Assembly: GCA_003170315.1 (NCBI GenBank)
Contig: PNAH01000028.1
Span: forward strand, 137,809-201,808
DNA: 64,000 nt
Origin: Acidimicrobiaceae bacterium
GTDB lineage: Bacteria > Actinomycetota > Acidimicrobiia > Acidimicrobiales > RAAP-2
Reading direction: 5' to 3'
Shown here: piece by piece, positions 1 through 8,916 of the stretch
How the letters are laid out: the number at the start of each line of letters is the position of its first letter
Position numbering within the stretch: position 1 is the first letter of the stretch
The notes under the pieces: generated by a model
What the model saw: only the letters and a program-made list of their open reading frames with translations
Database searches by the model: none
Told to the model about the DNA's origin: nothing
Position numbers and translations under genes: made by a program

Positions 1-1
1 C

Positions 2-205
2 ATGCCCCGCTTCACCGGCAACCTCAGTGACGCGCAGGTGAACGACATCGTGAAGTACGTGACCACCGAGATACAGCACCCCAACAACCCCGGCGGCTTC
101 GGGCTCGGCGGCCTCGGACCGGTCGCCGAGGGTTTCGTCGGTTTGGCCTTCGGCGTCGGCGTCCTGGCCCTCGCCGGATTCTGGGTGGGGGAGCGCGATG
201 ACTGA
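2..205 (+). CDS. qcrC: Cytochrome bc1 complex diheme cytochrome c subunit, C-terminal end (5' partial)
   Basis: Only the last 67 codons are inside the window, and the frame is open at the left edge, so the gene starts upstream. The visible part ends a cytochrome c domain (a segment reading FTGNLSDAQVNDIVKYV, typical of the last helix of class I c domains). A single hydrophobic helix at about residues 42-61 follows, with a short charged tail GERDD. This layout is that of actinobacterial QcrC, which passes electrons from the bc1 complex to the aa3 oxidase. The stop overlaps the start of qcrA by 8 bp, so the two are translationally coupled. Identification rests largely on the qcrA and qcrB genes that follow. 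Confidence 0.85.
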   Translation: MPRFTGNLSDAQVNDIVKYVTTEIQHPNNPGGFGLGGLGPVAEGFVGLAFGVGVLALAGFWVGERDD

Positions 206-1130
206 CGAACACCGCACACCGGTCTCGTTGTCCGGACTCTCGTCGAACGATCCCCGCCTGCAACCGGCCGCGCGCAATCCCGAGTTGGTCGAACGGGTCA
301 TCAGCGTTTGTTTCATCGTCGGCACGCTCTGCCTCGCGGGCTTCGGGGCCTGTTACTGGATCGACGCGCAGCCCTGGAAGCTGGGCGCCACACTCGGCGG
401 TGGACTCATGTTCCTCGGCATCGGCATCGTCGCCTGGGGCAAGTACCTCATGCCGCGCGGGCCGTTCGTCGAAGAGCGACACACCCTCGCGAACTCCGAC
501 GCCGATCGCCAGGCCTTCGCCGCGGCGATCGTCGAACGAGGCGGCAGTGTCGTTCAGCGACGCAAGCTCCTCGGGGGTCTCCTCGGCGGCGGGATGGGGA
601 TCTTCGGCGTCGTGGTCATGTTCCCGTTACTGCGCAGTCTCGGGCCTTTGCCCAAGAGGACGCTCCAGCACACCGACTGGCGTTCCGGCTCCTACGTGGT
701 CGACCAGTCCGGACGACGGGTGGAGGTGGGCGACCTCGCCGTGGGATCGATCGAGACGGTCTTTCCCGAAGGCACCGAGAACTCCGATCGCGGCCAAGCC
801 GTGGATCAGACGGTGTTGATTCGCGTCTCCAACGAAGCCTTCACGACCATGAAGGGTCGCGAGACCTGGGCGCCGCACGGCTACGTGGCGTACTCCAAGG
901 TCTGCACGCACCTGGGCTGTCCGGTGGGGCTCTACGAACAGGAACTGCAGCTGCTGGTGTGCCCGTGCCACCAATCGATGTTCAACGTCACCAACGGAGC
1001 GGTGCCGCAGTTCGGACCGGCGCCACGACCGCTGCCCCAGTTGCCGCTCTACGTCGACTCCTCAGGGTTCCTGCGCAGTCAGAGTGACTACCACCAAGCG
1101 GTCGGTCCGGGATTCTGGGAGCGCTCGTGA
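198..1130 (+). CDS. qcrA: Ubiquinol/menaquinol-cytochrome c reductase Rieske iron-sulfur subunit
   Basis: This is the membrane-bound Rieske subunit of the respiratory bc1 complex, which takes electrons from menaquinol. At 310 residues it has the long actinobacterial form, with several hydrophobic segments in the N-terminal half (about residues 33-52, 62-78 and 131-150). The [2Fe-2S] ligands are plain: CTHLGC at about residues 236-241 and CPCHQS at about 255-260. The start ATG lies inside the end of qcrC and the gene ends in a GTGA overlap with qcrB, so qcrCAB is a tight operon. No odd features were seen. Confidence 0.96.
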   Translation: MTDEHRTPVSLSGLSSNDPRLQPAARNPELVERVISVCFIVGTLCLAGFGACYWIDAQPWKLGATLGGGLMFLGIGIVAWGKYLMPRGPFVEERHTLANSDADRQAFAAAIVERGGSVVQRRKLLGGLLGGGMGIFGVVVMFPLLRSLGPLPKRTLQHTDWRSGSYVVDQSGRRVEVGDLAVGSIETVFPEGTENSDRGQAVDQTVLIRVSNEAFTTMKGRETWAPHGYVAYSKVCTHLGCPVGLYEQELQLLVCPCHQSMFNVTNGAVPQFGPAPRPLPQLPLYVDSSGFLRSQSDYHQAVGPGFWERS

Positions 1131-2662
1131 GCGACGTCATCAACACCGAGCGCGCGAAGAAGCAGGCCCTCGGACCCTACGGTCGCGTCGGCAAGTCACT
1201 GGACGAACTGGACGACCGCTTGGGTGTCGCGCGCGCCGGACGCACGTTCATGGACAAGATCTTCCCCGACCACTGGTCGTTCATGCTGGGCGAGATCGCG
1301 CTCTACTCGTTCCTGATCTTGTTGGTGACCGGGGTCTTCTTGACGCTGTACTTCATCCCTAGCTCGGCCATCGTGACCTATCACGGCAGTTACGCGCCGC
1401 TCGACGGTCAGAAGATGACCCAGGCCTTCGCCTCGACCGTCAACCTCTCCTTCGCCGTGCGCGGTGGTCTGTTGATGCGACAGATGCACCACTGGGCCTG
1501 CGACATCTTCGTCGGCGCGATCGTCATTCACATGGCGCGCGTCTTCTTCACCGGCGCCTTCCGCAAGCCCCGAGAGTTGAACTGGATCGTCGGCTCCACC
1601 TTGTTGATCCTGGCGATCGTGAACGGCTTCCTCGGCTACTCGCTCCCGGACGATCTGGTCTCCGGGACCGGCATCCGCATCGCGTACTCGATCATCCTCT
1701 CGGTGCCGTTGGTCGGAACCTACCTGGCCTTTTGGATCTTCGGCGGCAACTTCCCGGGCACGATAATCATCCCGCGCTTCTTCATCTTGCACTGTCTCAT
1801 CGTCCCGCTGGTCATCATCGGGCTGGTGAGTGCGCACCTCTTCTTGCTGGTACGCCAAAAGCACACGCAGTTCCCCGGCAACGGTCGCACCGAGAAGAAC
1901 GTCGTCGGCTCACCGATGTACCCGGTCTTCATTGCCAAGACGACGGGCTTCTTGTTCATCGTGGGCGGCATCACCGCGCTGCTCGGCGCCTTCGCCCAGG
2001 TCAACCCGATCTGGCAGTTCGGACCGTACGACGCGGCGCGGATCTCCTACGCCGTGCAGCCCGACTGGTACATGGGATTCCTCGACGGCGCGCTGCGAAT
2101 ATGGCCGTCGTGGTCGTTCCATGGTTGGGGCCATACGATCCCCTTCGAGGTCCTGATACCGGCCGTCGTGCTGCCGGGCTTGATCTTCAACTTCGTCTTC
2201 GTCTGGCCGATGATCGAACGCAAGTTCACCAAGGACAACGAGATTCATAACCTGCTCGATCGACCGAGCAACGTACCCATGCGAACCGCGGTCGGCGTCA
2301 CGATGCTCAGCTTCTTGGGGATGCTCTTCATCGCCAGTTCGACCGACGTGCTCGCGAAGTTCTTCAACGTGTCGCTCGACACCGTGCTGGTCGCGATGCG
2401 CTACCTGACCGTGATCGTGCCGATCCTCGCCTTCCCGATCACCTATCGCATCTGTCACGAGATCCAGACGCTGCACGGCGGCGGTCGGCGAAAGACGCCG
2501 AACGTCGTCGCGCGCTCGGCCGAGGGCGAGTACACCGCCACGCCGTCGCCGCGCTATGTCGACGACGTGCCCAGCCATCTCGAGGCGGCTCCGGTGCCGA
2601 CGTACATCCACGAAGAGTCAGAAGAGTCTGGCGAAAGTGGTGTGCGCGTGGTCGATCGCTGA
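1127..2662 (+). CDS. qcrB: Cytochrome bc1 complex cytochrome b subunit
   Basis: This is the cytochrome b subunit, which carries two b hemes and the quinol oxidation and reduction sites. It has 511 residues with about eight or nine membrane segments. Family motifs include the heme-helix stretch MRQMHHWACDIFVGAIVIHM and the Qo-site type segment PDWYMGFLDGALR. The C-terminal tail is hydrophilic, as in actinobacterial QcrB. The GTG start overlaps the qcrA stop. The gene is followed by an AT-richer stretch with a transposase relic, so the operon ends here; no clear terminator hairpin was found. Confidence 0.96.
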   Translation: MSDVINTERAKKQALGPYGRVGKSLDELDDRLGVARAGRTFMDKIFPDHWSFMLGEIALYSFLILLVTGVFLTLYFIPSSAIVTYHGSYAPLDGQKMTQAFASTVNLSFAVRGGLLMRQMHHWACDIFVGAIVIHMARVFFTGAFRKPRELNWIVGSTLLILAIVNGFLGYSLPDDLVSGTGIRIAYSIILSVPLVGTYLAFWIFGGNFPGTIIIPRFFILHCLIVPLVIIGLVSAHLFLLVRQKHTQFPGNGRTEKNVVGSPMYPVFIAKTTGFLFIVGGITALLGAFAQVNPIWQFGPYDAARISYAVQPDWYMGFLDGALRIWPSWSFHGWGHTIPFEVLIPAVVLPGLIFNFVFVWPMIERKFTKDNEIHNLLDRPSNVPMRTAVGVTMLSFLGMLFIASSTDVLAKFFNVSLDTVLVAMRYLTVIVPILAFPITYRICHEIQTLHGGGRRKTPNVVARSAEGEYTATPSPRYVDDVPSHLEAAPVPTYIHEESEESGESGVRVVDR

Positions 2663-3024
2663 TCGTTCGCTTACGCGTTTCTCCTCTTTCCCATCGGTGC
2701 CATTCGAGCGATAAAAACGGCTAGCGCCACTCTTTCTCACTTCCAAAAAGCATCGATTGATTCTGGGCAAATCGGCTTCTTTCGATCCGAATTTGGATAG
2801 TTTTGCTATCTGGAGATCAATTAGACCGACCATTGTGATCCGATATGTCATGCCGAGTACCGCGCACCGACGCTGGTAACCGGGTCAGCCAAAAAGAGTT
2901 TCGATGTCGCAAGTGCGGTCACTGTGACTTCGCCGACATCAGCGCTGCACGCAACATCTTAAGGGTCGGTAGAGCCCTGCAGGCTTCGGCCTGCGTCCGC
3001 TGAATTTAGGCGACTACCCGTAAC
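2663..3024. other. Intergenic region between qcrB and the hut operon
   Basis: About 360 bp without an intact gene. The left half is clearly AT-richer than its surroundings and shows no recognisable coding potential. The right half holds the TnpB zinc-ribbon relic listed separately, and the last few bases hold the putative -10 box of the hut operon. Confidence 0.6.
2845..3003 (+). pseudogene. Relic of an IS200/IS605-type TnpB (OrfB) transposase, C-terminal zinc ribbon only
   Basis: A 52-residue open stretch ending at TGA 3001-3003 reads TDAGNRVSQKEFRCRKCGHC followed by DFADISAARNILRVG. This is the C-terminal zinc-ribbon end of TnpB/OrfB, which classically reads CxxCG...N R ... F.C..CG...HAD.NAA.NI. 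The second CxxC knuckle (CRKC) is intact, but the first is broken (CRVP in place of CxxC). The catalytic RuvC part is missing, and a stop codon lies in frame at 2836-2838 just upstream. No terminal hairpins or TnpA were seen. This is a decayed insertion scar, well supported by the motif but very short. Confidence 0.7.
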
Positions 3025-3026
3025 AT
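3021..3026 (+). promoter_or_regulatory. Putative -10 box of the hut operon, leaderless-type spacing
   Basis: TAACAT is followed by 7 nt and then GTG at 3034, an in-frame start three codons inside the hutG frame. The box overlaps the upstream ATG (3025), which makes GTG 3034 an attractive leaderless start. The spacing matches several other genes in this window. No good -35 was seen. Confidence 0.4.
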
Positions 3027-3948
3027 GGGCAACGTGGCGACTCCACGAGACCCCAATTGGCCGTCGGCCGCCACCATGCTGCGCGACCGCCCCGTCGAGG
3101 ACCGACGCAACGTCGGTCTGATCGGCATCTCGACCTACGCCACTTCGTTGACTGCACGTTCCGCGTCGAGCACGCCGGCAGCCATTCGTGCCGCGCTCGA
3201 GCGCTACTCCACCTGGTCCTTCTCCGAGGCGCTCGACATCGCGGAGTCCGTGGCGCTGGTTGACTTCGGCGACGTCGACGCTCCCGACGCCGAGGGTGGC
3301 GCCCAGCGCGTGGCGACCGCTTTATCGGGGTGGGACCCCGGCATCGCCCTGCGCCTGATATTGGGCGGCGACAACGCGGCGACGTGGCTCGCGCTGCGCG
3401 CACTCAGTGGTGGCGACTATTCGAACTTTGGTCTGGTGACGCTCGACGCGCACCTGGACATGCGCGACGGCGTCTCCAACGGTTCGCCGGTGCGACAACT
3501 GCTCGAAGAGGGACTCGACGGACATCACGTGGTGCAGGTCGGTTTGGCCGATTTCTCGAATTCGCCGGCCTACGCGCGACGCGCCCACGACGCCGGCGTC
3601 ACGGTGATCTCGCGCGACGTCTTGCACCACGAACCGGTCGAAGAGGCGGCCCGTCGCGCCGTGGCCATCGCCGGGGCCGGGGGACGACACGTTTACGTGG
3701 ACATCGACATGGACGCCGCCGACCGCATGGCCGTGCCGGCCTGTCCGGCGGCCGCACCCGGCGGCCTGAGCGCCGACGAGATCCGTCGATTCGTTCGGGC
3801 GGTGTCGGTGCAACACGGCGTGGTCGCCATGGACATCACCGAGATCGACGTCGAACGAGACAGCGCCGATCAGCGAACCGTTCGCCTGGCGGCGCTGCTG
3901 GTCCTGGAAACGCTCGCCGGCGTGCGAAGGCGATTGCAATGGCCGTAG
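3025..3948 (+). CDS. hutG: Formimidoylglutamase (arginase/ureohydrolase family)
   Basis: Likely hydrolyses N-formimidoyl-L-glutamate to glutamate and formamide, the last step of the hut pathway. Ureohydrolase metal motifs are visible: GGDN at about residue 115, DAHLDMRD at about 141-148 and DIDMDAADR at about 225-233. The first motif has Asn where arginases usually have His, so one manganese ligand may differ. The pathway context (hutH, hutU and hutI follow directly) is the main reason for choosing HutG over agmatinase. The start is uncertain: ATG 3025 overlaps a -10-like box, and GTG 3034 would fit a leaderless message. The end overlaps hutH by 10 bp. Confidence 0.82.
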   Translation: MGNVATPRDPNWPSAATMLRDRPVEDRRNVGLIGISTYATSLTARSASSTPAAIRAALERYSTWSFSEALDIAESVALVDFGDVDAPDAEGGAQRVATALSGWDPGIALRLILGGDNAATWLALRALSGGDYSNFGLVTLDAHLDMRDGVSNGSPVRQLLEEGLDGHHVVQVGLADFSNSPAYARRAHDAGVTVISRDVLHHEPVEEAARRAVAIAGAGGRHVYVDIDMDAADRMAVPACPAAAPGGLSADEIRRFVRAVSVQHGVVAMDITEIDVERDSADQRTVRLAALLVLETLAGVRRRLQWP

Positions 3949-5468
3949 AGGTCGGCGTTGAACCGCTCACGCGCGCGCAACTCGTGGCGGTGGCCCGAGG
4001 ATTCGAGACCGTCACGCTGAGCGACGAGGTGTTGACGCGTCTCGAGCGCCAACGCTCGGCGATCGAGGCGCTGGTTGAGAGCGGCACGCCGGTCTACGGA
4101 CTGTCGACCGGTTTCGGTTCACTCGCGACCACGTTCATCTCGCCCGAAGAAAGGCGCGATCTGCAACGCTCTCTCATCCGCTCGCACGCCGCGGGCGTGG
4201 GAGCGGAAGTCGAGACCGAGGTCGTGCGCGCGATGATGGTGTCGCGTCTCACCAATCTCTGCAGTGGCGTCTCGGGAGTTCGCCCGTCGACCGCCGAGGC
4301 CTACGCCGCGCTGTTGAACGCCGGCATCACGCCGATCGTGCACGAGTTCGGGTCACTCGGGTGCTCGGGCGACCTGGCACCGTTGGCCCACGCGGCGCTC
4401 GCGTTGATGGGCGAAGGTGACGTGCGCGATCGCGGCGGGCAACGCGTCAGCGCCGCGGAGGCCCTCCTCGCGAACGGCCTAGCGCCGGTGGTCTTGGCCG
4501 AAAAGGAAGGACTGGCGCTCATCAACGGCACCGACGGGATGCTCGGCCAGTTGATCCTCGCGCTGGACGACGGCATGGCCCTAATGCAATTGGTGGACGT
4601 CGCGGCGGCGATGTCGATTCAAGCCCTGCGCGGTACCGACCAGGTCTTCCTCGCCGAGATCCACGCCCTTCGCCCCCACGCCGGCCAAATGGTGAGCGCC
4701 GCCAATCTGTTGGCTCTGTTGGCCGACTCGGTCATCGTCAATTCGCACCTGGATGACGCCACGCAAGTGCAGGACGCGTACTCGTTGCGCTGCGCGCCGC
4801 AGGTCCACGGCGCCGCACGCGACACCTTTGGCTTCGCCACTCATATCGCCGACGTCGAATTGGCGTCGGGCATCGACAATCCGTCGGTGCTGTCCGACGG
4901 ATCACTCGCCTCCAACGGGAACTTTCACGGCGCGCCGGTCGGCTTCGCCCTCGACTTCCTCGCCATCGCGGTCGCCGACGTCGCGTCAATGTCCGAGCGT
5001 CGGACCGATCGCATGCTGGACGTCTCGCGCAGTTTCGGCCTCCCCCCATTTCTCGCCGAACAGGCGGGGGTCGATTCGGGCCTGATGATCGCCCAGTACG
5101 CGCAGGCGGCCTTGGTGTCGGAGATGAAGCGTCTGGCGACGCCGGCGAGCGTCGACTCGATTCCGTCCTCGGGTATGCAAGAGGACCACGTGTCGATGGG
5201 ATGGCACGCCGCGCGCAAGCTCCGAAAATCGCTCCACGCCTTCGCCGACGTGATCGCCATCGAACTGCTCACCGCCGCGCGCGCCCTCGCCCTTCGCGAA
5301 CCCCTGACGCCGTCGCCGGCCACGGCCGCGGTAGCGCAGCGCGTCAACGGCGTCTCCGGGGGCCCGGGCCACGACCGCTGGCTCTCCCCCGAGATTGCCG
5401 CGGTCGGAGAACTCGTGCGCACCGGAGAACTGCTGGACATCGCGGTGCGCCACGTGGCACTGTCGTAG
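3939..5468 (+). CDS. hutH: Histidine ammonia-lyase
   Basis: Deaminates L-histidine to trans-urocanate, the first step of histidine degradation. The ATG at 3939 gives 509 residues, the normal length for the family; the frame stays open far upstream, but that part is antisense-like and overlaps hutG. The MIO cofactor is formed from a tripeptide: here Cys142-Ser143-Gly144 inside GCSGDLAPLAH, where the textbook sequence is Ala-Ser-Gly. The key serine is kept. Other family segments include STGFGSLA near residue 55 and GSLASNGNFHG near 325. It is translationally coupled to hutG and lies 18 bp before hutU. Confidence 0.96.
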   Translation: MAVEVGVEPLTRAQLVAVARGFETVTLSDEVLTRLERQRSAIEALVESGTPVYGLSTGFGSLATTFISPEERRDLQRSLIRSHAAGVGAEVETEVVRAMMVSRLTNLCSGVSGVRPSTAEAYAALLNAGITPIVHEFGSLGCSGDLAPLAHAALALMGEGDVRDRGGQRVSAAEALLANGLAPVVLAEKEGLALINGTDGMLGQLILALDDGMALMQLVDVAAAMSIQALRGTDQVFLAEIHALRPHAGQMVSAANLLALLADSVIVNSHLDDATQVQDAYSLRCAPQVHGAARDTFGFATHIADVELASGIDNPSVLSDGSLASNGNFHGAPVGFALDFLAIAVADVASMSERRTDRMLDVSRSFGLPPFLAEQAGVDSGLMIAQYAQAALVSEMKRLATPASVDSIPSSGMQEDHVSMGWHAARKLRKSLHAFADVIAIELLTAARALALREPLTPSPATAAVAQRVNGVSGGPGHDRWLSPEIAAVGELVRTGELLDIAVRHVALS

Positions 5469-5486
5469 AAGTGAAGGTCGACTGAT

Positions 5487-7142
5487 ATGGAAGGCGCGCG
5501 ACCGGTTCGAGCGGACCGCGGCATGGCGCTGTCGACGTTGGGCTGGCCCCAAGAAGGCGCACTTCGCATGCTCCAAAACAACCTCGATCCCGAGGTGGCC
5601 GAACGACCGGACGATCTCGTCGTCTACGGCGGGACCGGACGCGCGGCGCGCGACTGGCGCAGCTTCGACGCGCTGGTGAGGACGCTGCGCACCCTCAAGG
5701 GTGACGAGACCATGATGGTGCAGTCCGGTCGACCGGTCGGCGTCTTCTCGACGCACGAGTGGGCGCCGCGCGTTTTGATCGCGAACTCGAACCTGGTCGG
5801 TGACTGGGCCACCTGGCCGGAATTCCGTCGCCTCGAAGCACTCGGTCTCACGATGTACGGACAGATGACGGCCGGATCGTGGATCTACATCGGCACGCAA
5901 GGGATCCTGCAGGGAACGTTCGAGACGTTCTCGGCCGTCGCCGACCGACACTTCGGTGGTTCGCTCAAGGGCACCTTGACCCTGACGGGCGGTTGCGGCG
6001 GGATGGGCGGCGCGCAACCGCTCGCCGTCACCATGAATGACGGTGTCTGTCTCTGCGTCGACGTCGACCCGTCGCGCCTGCAACGACGAGTTGACCAGCG
6101 CTACCTCGATGAGTGGACCGGCGACCTCGACGACGCGATTGCGCGCGTGGAAGCGGCCAAGCGAGATGAGCGCGCCCTCAGCGTCGGGTTGGTGGGCAAC
6201 GCGGCGACGGTCTTCGCCGAGCTCCTACGCCGTGGCGTCGAAGTCGACATCGTGACCGACCAGACCTCGGCGCACGACCCGCTGAGCTACTTGCCCGAAG
6301 GGATCGACCTGGCCGACTGGCACGACTACGCCGAGAAGAAGCCCGAGGAGTTCACCGACCGGGCTCGCCAGTCGATGGCCAAGCAGGTCGAGGCGATGGT
6401 CGGCTTCCAGGACCGCGGCGCCGAGGTCTTCGACTACGGCAACTCGATTCGGGGCGAAGCCCAACTGGGCGGCTACGAGCGCGCGTTTTCGTTTCCCGGC
6501 TTCGTGCCGGAGTACCTGCGACCGCTGTTTTGCGAAGGCAGGGGACCGTTTCGTTGGGCCGCGTTGTCGGGCGACCCCAAGGACATCGCGCGAACCGATC
6601 AAGCGGTGCTCGATCTCTTCCCCGAGAACGACGCGCTCCGTCGTTGGATCACCAAGGCGCAAGAACGCGTGGCCTTCCAGGGACTGCCGGCGAGAATCTG
6701 TTGGCTCGGCTACGGCGAACGCGACCGGGCGGGGCTGGCGTTCAACGACCTCGTGGCCTCCGGCGAGCTGGCGGCGCCGATCGTCATTGGTCGCGACCAT
6801 CTCGACAGTGGTTCGGTCGCGTCGCCGTATCGCGAGACGGAGTCGATGCTCGACGGTTCGGACGCCATCGCCGACTGGCCGCTGTTGAACGCGCTGGTCA
6901 ATACGGCGTCGGGGGCCACGTGGGTCTCGATACATCACGGCGGTGGTGTCGGCATCGGTCGCTCCATTCACGCCGGTCAAGTGTGCGTCGCCGACGGCAC
7001 CGAGCTCTCGGCGCAGAAGTTGGCCAAGGTCCTGACGAACGATCCGGGCATGGGCGTCATCCGTCACGTCGACGCCGGCTACGAGATCGCGGAACATACC
7101 GCCGAAGAGCGAGGCGTCCGTATTCCGATGCGCGAGCAGTAA
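5487..7142 (+). CDS. hutU: Urocanate hydratase
   Basis: Converts urocanate to 4-imidazolone-5-propionate using tightly bound NAD+. At 551 residues it has the normal length. Characteristic segments are [21 protein letters not shown] near the N-terminus, the glycine-rich [13 protein letters not shown] at about residues 168-180, and the conserved C-terminal stretch with [18 protein letters not shown]. It is the third gene of the hut operon, with a GAAGG ribosome-binding site about 9 nt before the ATG. Its TAA stop shares a base with the ATG of hutI. Confidence 0.97.
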   Translation: MEGARPVRADRGMALSTLGWPQEGALRMLQNNLDPEVAERPDDLVVYGGTGRAARDWRSFDALVRTLRTLKGDETMMVQSGRPVGVFSTHEWAPRVLIANSNLVGDWATWPEFRRLEALGLTMYGQMTAGSWIYIGTQGILQGTFETFSAVADRHFGGSLKGTLTLTGGCGGMGGAQPLAVTMNDGVCLCVDVDPSRLQRRVDQRYLDEWTGDLDDAIARVEAAKRDERALSVGLVGNAATVFAELLRRGVEVDIVTDQTSAHDPLSYLPEGIDLADWHDYAEKKPEEFTDRARQSMAKQVEAMVGFQDRGAEVFDYGNSIRGEAQLGGYERAFSFPGFVPEYLRPLFCEGRGPFRWAALSGDPKDIARTDQAVLDLFPENDALRRWITKAQERVAFQGLPARICWLGYGERDRAGLAFNDLVASGELAAPIVIGRDHLDSGSVASPYRETESMLDGSDAIADWPLLNALVNTASGATWVSIHHGGGVGIGRSIHAGQVCVADGTELSAQKLAKVLTNDPGMGVIRHVDAGYEIAEHTAEERGVRIPMREQ

Positions 7143-8299
7143 TGACCACGCGGGTCATCAAGAACATCCGTGAGTTGACGACGAACGATCCGTCCCTCGG
7201 TGTCGGTGTCACGGGTCGGCTGCACGACGCCGCGTTGGTCCTTGACGACGAACGGGTTCTCTGGGTGGGGCCGAACGCCGCGGCGCCCGCCGCTGACCAG
7301 ATGATCGACGCCCAAGACTCGGCGGTGATACCCGGCTTCGTCGATTCGCACACACATTTGGTCTTCGCCGGCGAACGCTGCGAGGAGTTCGAGGCTCGCA
7401 TGAACGGTACTCCGTACCACGGAGGCGGCATTTCGAGCACCGTCGCGGCGACGCGCGCCGCGTCGAGTGACGAACTGCGCGGCGCGACCGAGAAACGTCT
7501 GGGTGAACTTCGCGCCGGTGGCGTGACGACCGTCGAGATCAAGTCCGGCTACGCGCTCACCCTCGACGGCGAGTCGCGACTCCTCGATTTGGCGAACGAG
7601 TTCAGTGATGAGGTGACGTTTCTGGGCGCCCACGTCGTGCCGCCGGAATACCTCAACGACCGCGAGGCGTACGTGGACCTGGTACGAGGGCCGATGCTCG
7701 ACGTCTGTGCACCGAAGTCGAAGTGGGCCGACGTGTTTTGCGACCGGGGTGCCTTCGACGTCGATGAGTCGCGCGCAATTCTGAGCGCCGCGAAGTCGGC
7801 CGGACTGCAACTGCGAGTACACGGCAATCAACTCGGGGCGACCGGCGGCGTCGCGCTGGCGGTCGAACTGGACGCCGCGAGCGTGGATCACTGTACGTAC
7901 CTCAGTGACGACGACATCGAACGGCTCTGTGCGTCGAAGACCGTCGCGACGCTCCTGCCCGGAGCAGATTTCTCGATCCGCGCGCACTACTCCTCGGCGC
8001 GTCGACTGCGCGACCGCGGCGCCGTCGTTGCCTTGGCGACCGACTGTAACCCCGGCACGTCGTACGTGACGAGCATGGGCTTCGTGCTGGCAATCGCCGT
8101 GCGCGACATGCGTATGGACTTTGACGACGCGCTGTGGTCGGCGACGCGCGGGGGAGCGGCCGCGCTTCGTCGCGACGACGTAGGTCATTTGGGTATCGGC
8201 GCCCGGGCCGACGTGGTGATCCTGGACGCGCCGCGCGCGGCCCACCTCGCCTATCGACCGGGCGCGTCGATCGTGCGCCGGGTGATCGGCGCCGCGTGA
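7142..8299 (+). CDS. hutI: Imidazolonepropionase
   Basis: An amidohydrolase-superfamily enzyme that opens the imidazolone ring to give formimidoylglutamate. The ATG at 7142 overlaps the hutU stop (TAATG) and gives 385 residues, the usual size; the long upstream open frame is a shadow of hutU. The metal-binding motif DSHTHLVFAGER is at about residues 68-79. A later histidine lies in RVHGNQLG, and the aspartate of ATDCNPG at about residue 300 completes the metal site. Together with hutG, H and U it makes a complete route from histidine to glutamate. Confidence 0.96.
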   Translation: MTTRVIKNIRELTTNDPSLGVGVTGRLHDAALVLDDERVLWVGPNAAAPAADQMIDAQDSAVIPGFVDSHTHLVFAGERCEEFEARMNGTPYHGGGISSTVAATRAASSDELRGATEKRLGELRAGGVTTVEIKSGYALTLDGESRLLDLANEFSDEVTFLGAHVVPPEYLNDREAYVDLVRGPMLDVCAPKSKWADVFCDRGAFDVDESRAILSAAKSAGLQLRVHGNQLGATGGVALAVELDAASVDHCTYLSDDDIERLCASKTVATLLPGADFSIRAHYSSARRLRDRGAVVALATDCNPGTSYVTSMGFVLAIAVRDMRMDFDDALWSATRGGAAALRRDDVGHLGIGARADVVILDAPRAAHLAYRPGASIVRRVIGAA

Positions 8300-8347
8300 G
8301 GATATTCCACGGCGACGTGGCCCTTCGCGCGAGCAAGAGCGTGGTGC

Positions 8348-8848
8348 ATGCCTGAATCGTCGCTGGTCGTTCGACCGATTGACGCGCGTGATTGGGACCG
8401 CGTCTTCGAGATCTTTCGCTTGGTGATGACCGAAGGCGAGACCTACGCCTATCCCGAGGATCTCACGTCCGAAACCGCGCGGTCACTGTGGATCGAGGGA
8501 CCTCCCGGACAGACCGTCGTTGCTCTGCGAGACGGCGTGATCCTCGGCACCGCGAAGTTCGGTCCCAATCGCCCGGCTCGAGGATCGCACGTCGCCACGG
8601 CCAGCTTCATGGTCGCGGCGGAGGCCCGAGGAACGGGTCTCGGTCGAGCGATGTGCGAGTACGCCCTGGCGTGGGCGAGGGAAAAGGGCTACGCCGCCAT
8701 GCAGTTCAACGCGGTGGTTTCGACGAACCTTCACGCCATCGAGCTCTATCGGAAACTGGGATTCGTCACCATTGGCACGGTGCCCGAGGCGTTCGAACAC
8801 GCCACGCTCGGTCGCGTCGGACTCGACATCATGTACCTACGACTTTGA
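8348..8848 (+). CDS. GNAT-family N-acetyltransferase
   Basis: 166 residues with the GNAT fold signature: the acetyl-CoA loop VAAEARGTGLGRAMCEYAL (a Q/RxxGxG/A variant, RGTGLG) at about residues 94-112, and the C-terminal NLHAIELYRKLGFVTIGTVP, typical of phosphinothricin/amino-acid acetyltransferase-like members. The substrate cannot be read from sequence. It lies 48 bp after hutI on the same strand and could be the last gene of that transcript, perhaps acting on an amino acid, but nothing proves a role in histidine use. Confidence 0.88.
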   Translation: MPESSLVVRPIDARDWDRVFEIFRLVMTEGETYAYPEDLTSETARSLWIEGPPGQTVVALRDGVILGTAKFGPNRPARGSHVATASFMVAAEARGTGLGRAMCEYALAWAREKGYAAMQFNAVVSTNLHAIELYRKLGFVTIGTVPEAFEHATLGRVGLDIMYLRL

Positions 8849-8904
8849 ATGTTGGGGCGAGCGTGAACGAGCGAACCCGAGCGTGGCGCGGATTCTCGAG
8901 CCCG

Positions 8905-8910
8905 TAAAGT
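8905..8910 (+). promoter_or_regulatory. Putative -10 box, leaderless-type
   Basis: TAAAGT is followed by 6 nt (ggagtt) and the ATG at 8917. The GGAG between them is too close to the ATG to act as a normal ribosome-binding site, so a leaderless message is the simplest reading. Confidence 0.45.
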
Positions 8911-8916
8911 GGAGTT

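Noticed and set aside
24..482. Long open frames on the minus strand opposite qcrA, hut and cox genes
   Set aside because: They are Arg/Pro/His-rich translations of the opposite strand of well-identified genes, a normal effect of high GC, with no family resemblance.
3330..3938. N-terminal extension of histidine ammonia-lyase by about 200 residues
   Set aside because: It overlaps hutG in another frame, is very Arg-rich, and ATG 3939 gives the normal family length.
6530..7141. N-terminal extension of imidazolonepropionase
   Set aside because: Shadow of hutU; the TAATG overlap at 7140-7144 gives the natural start.
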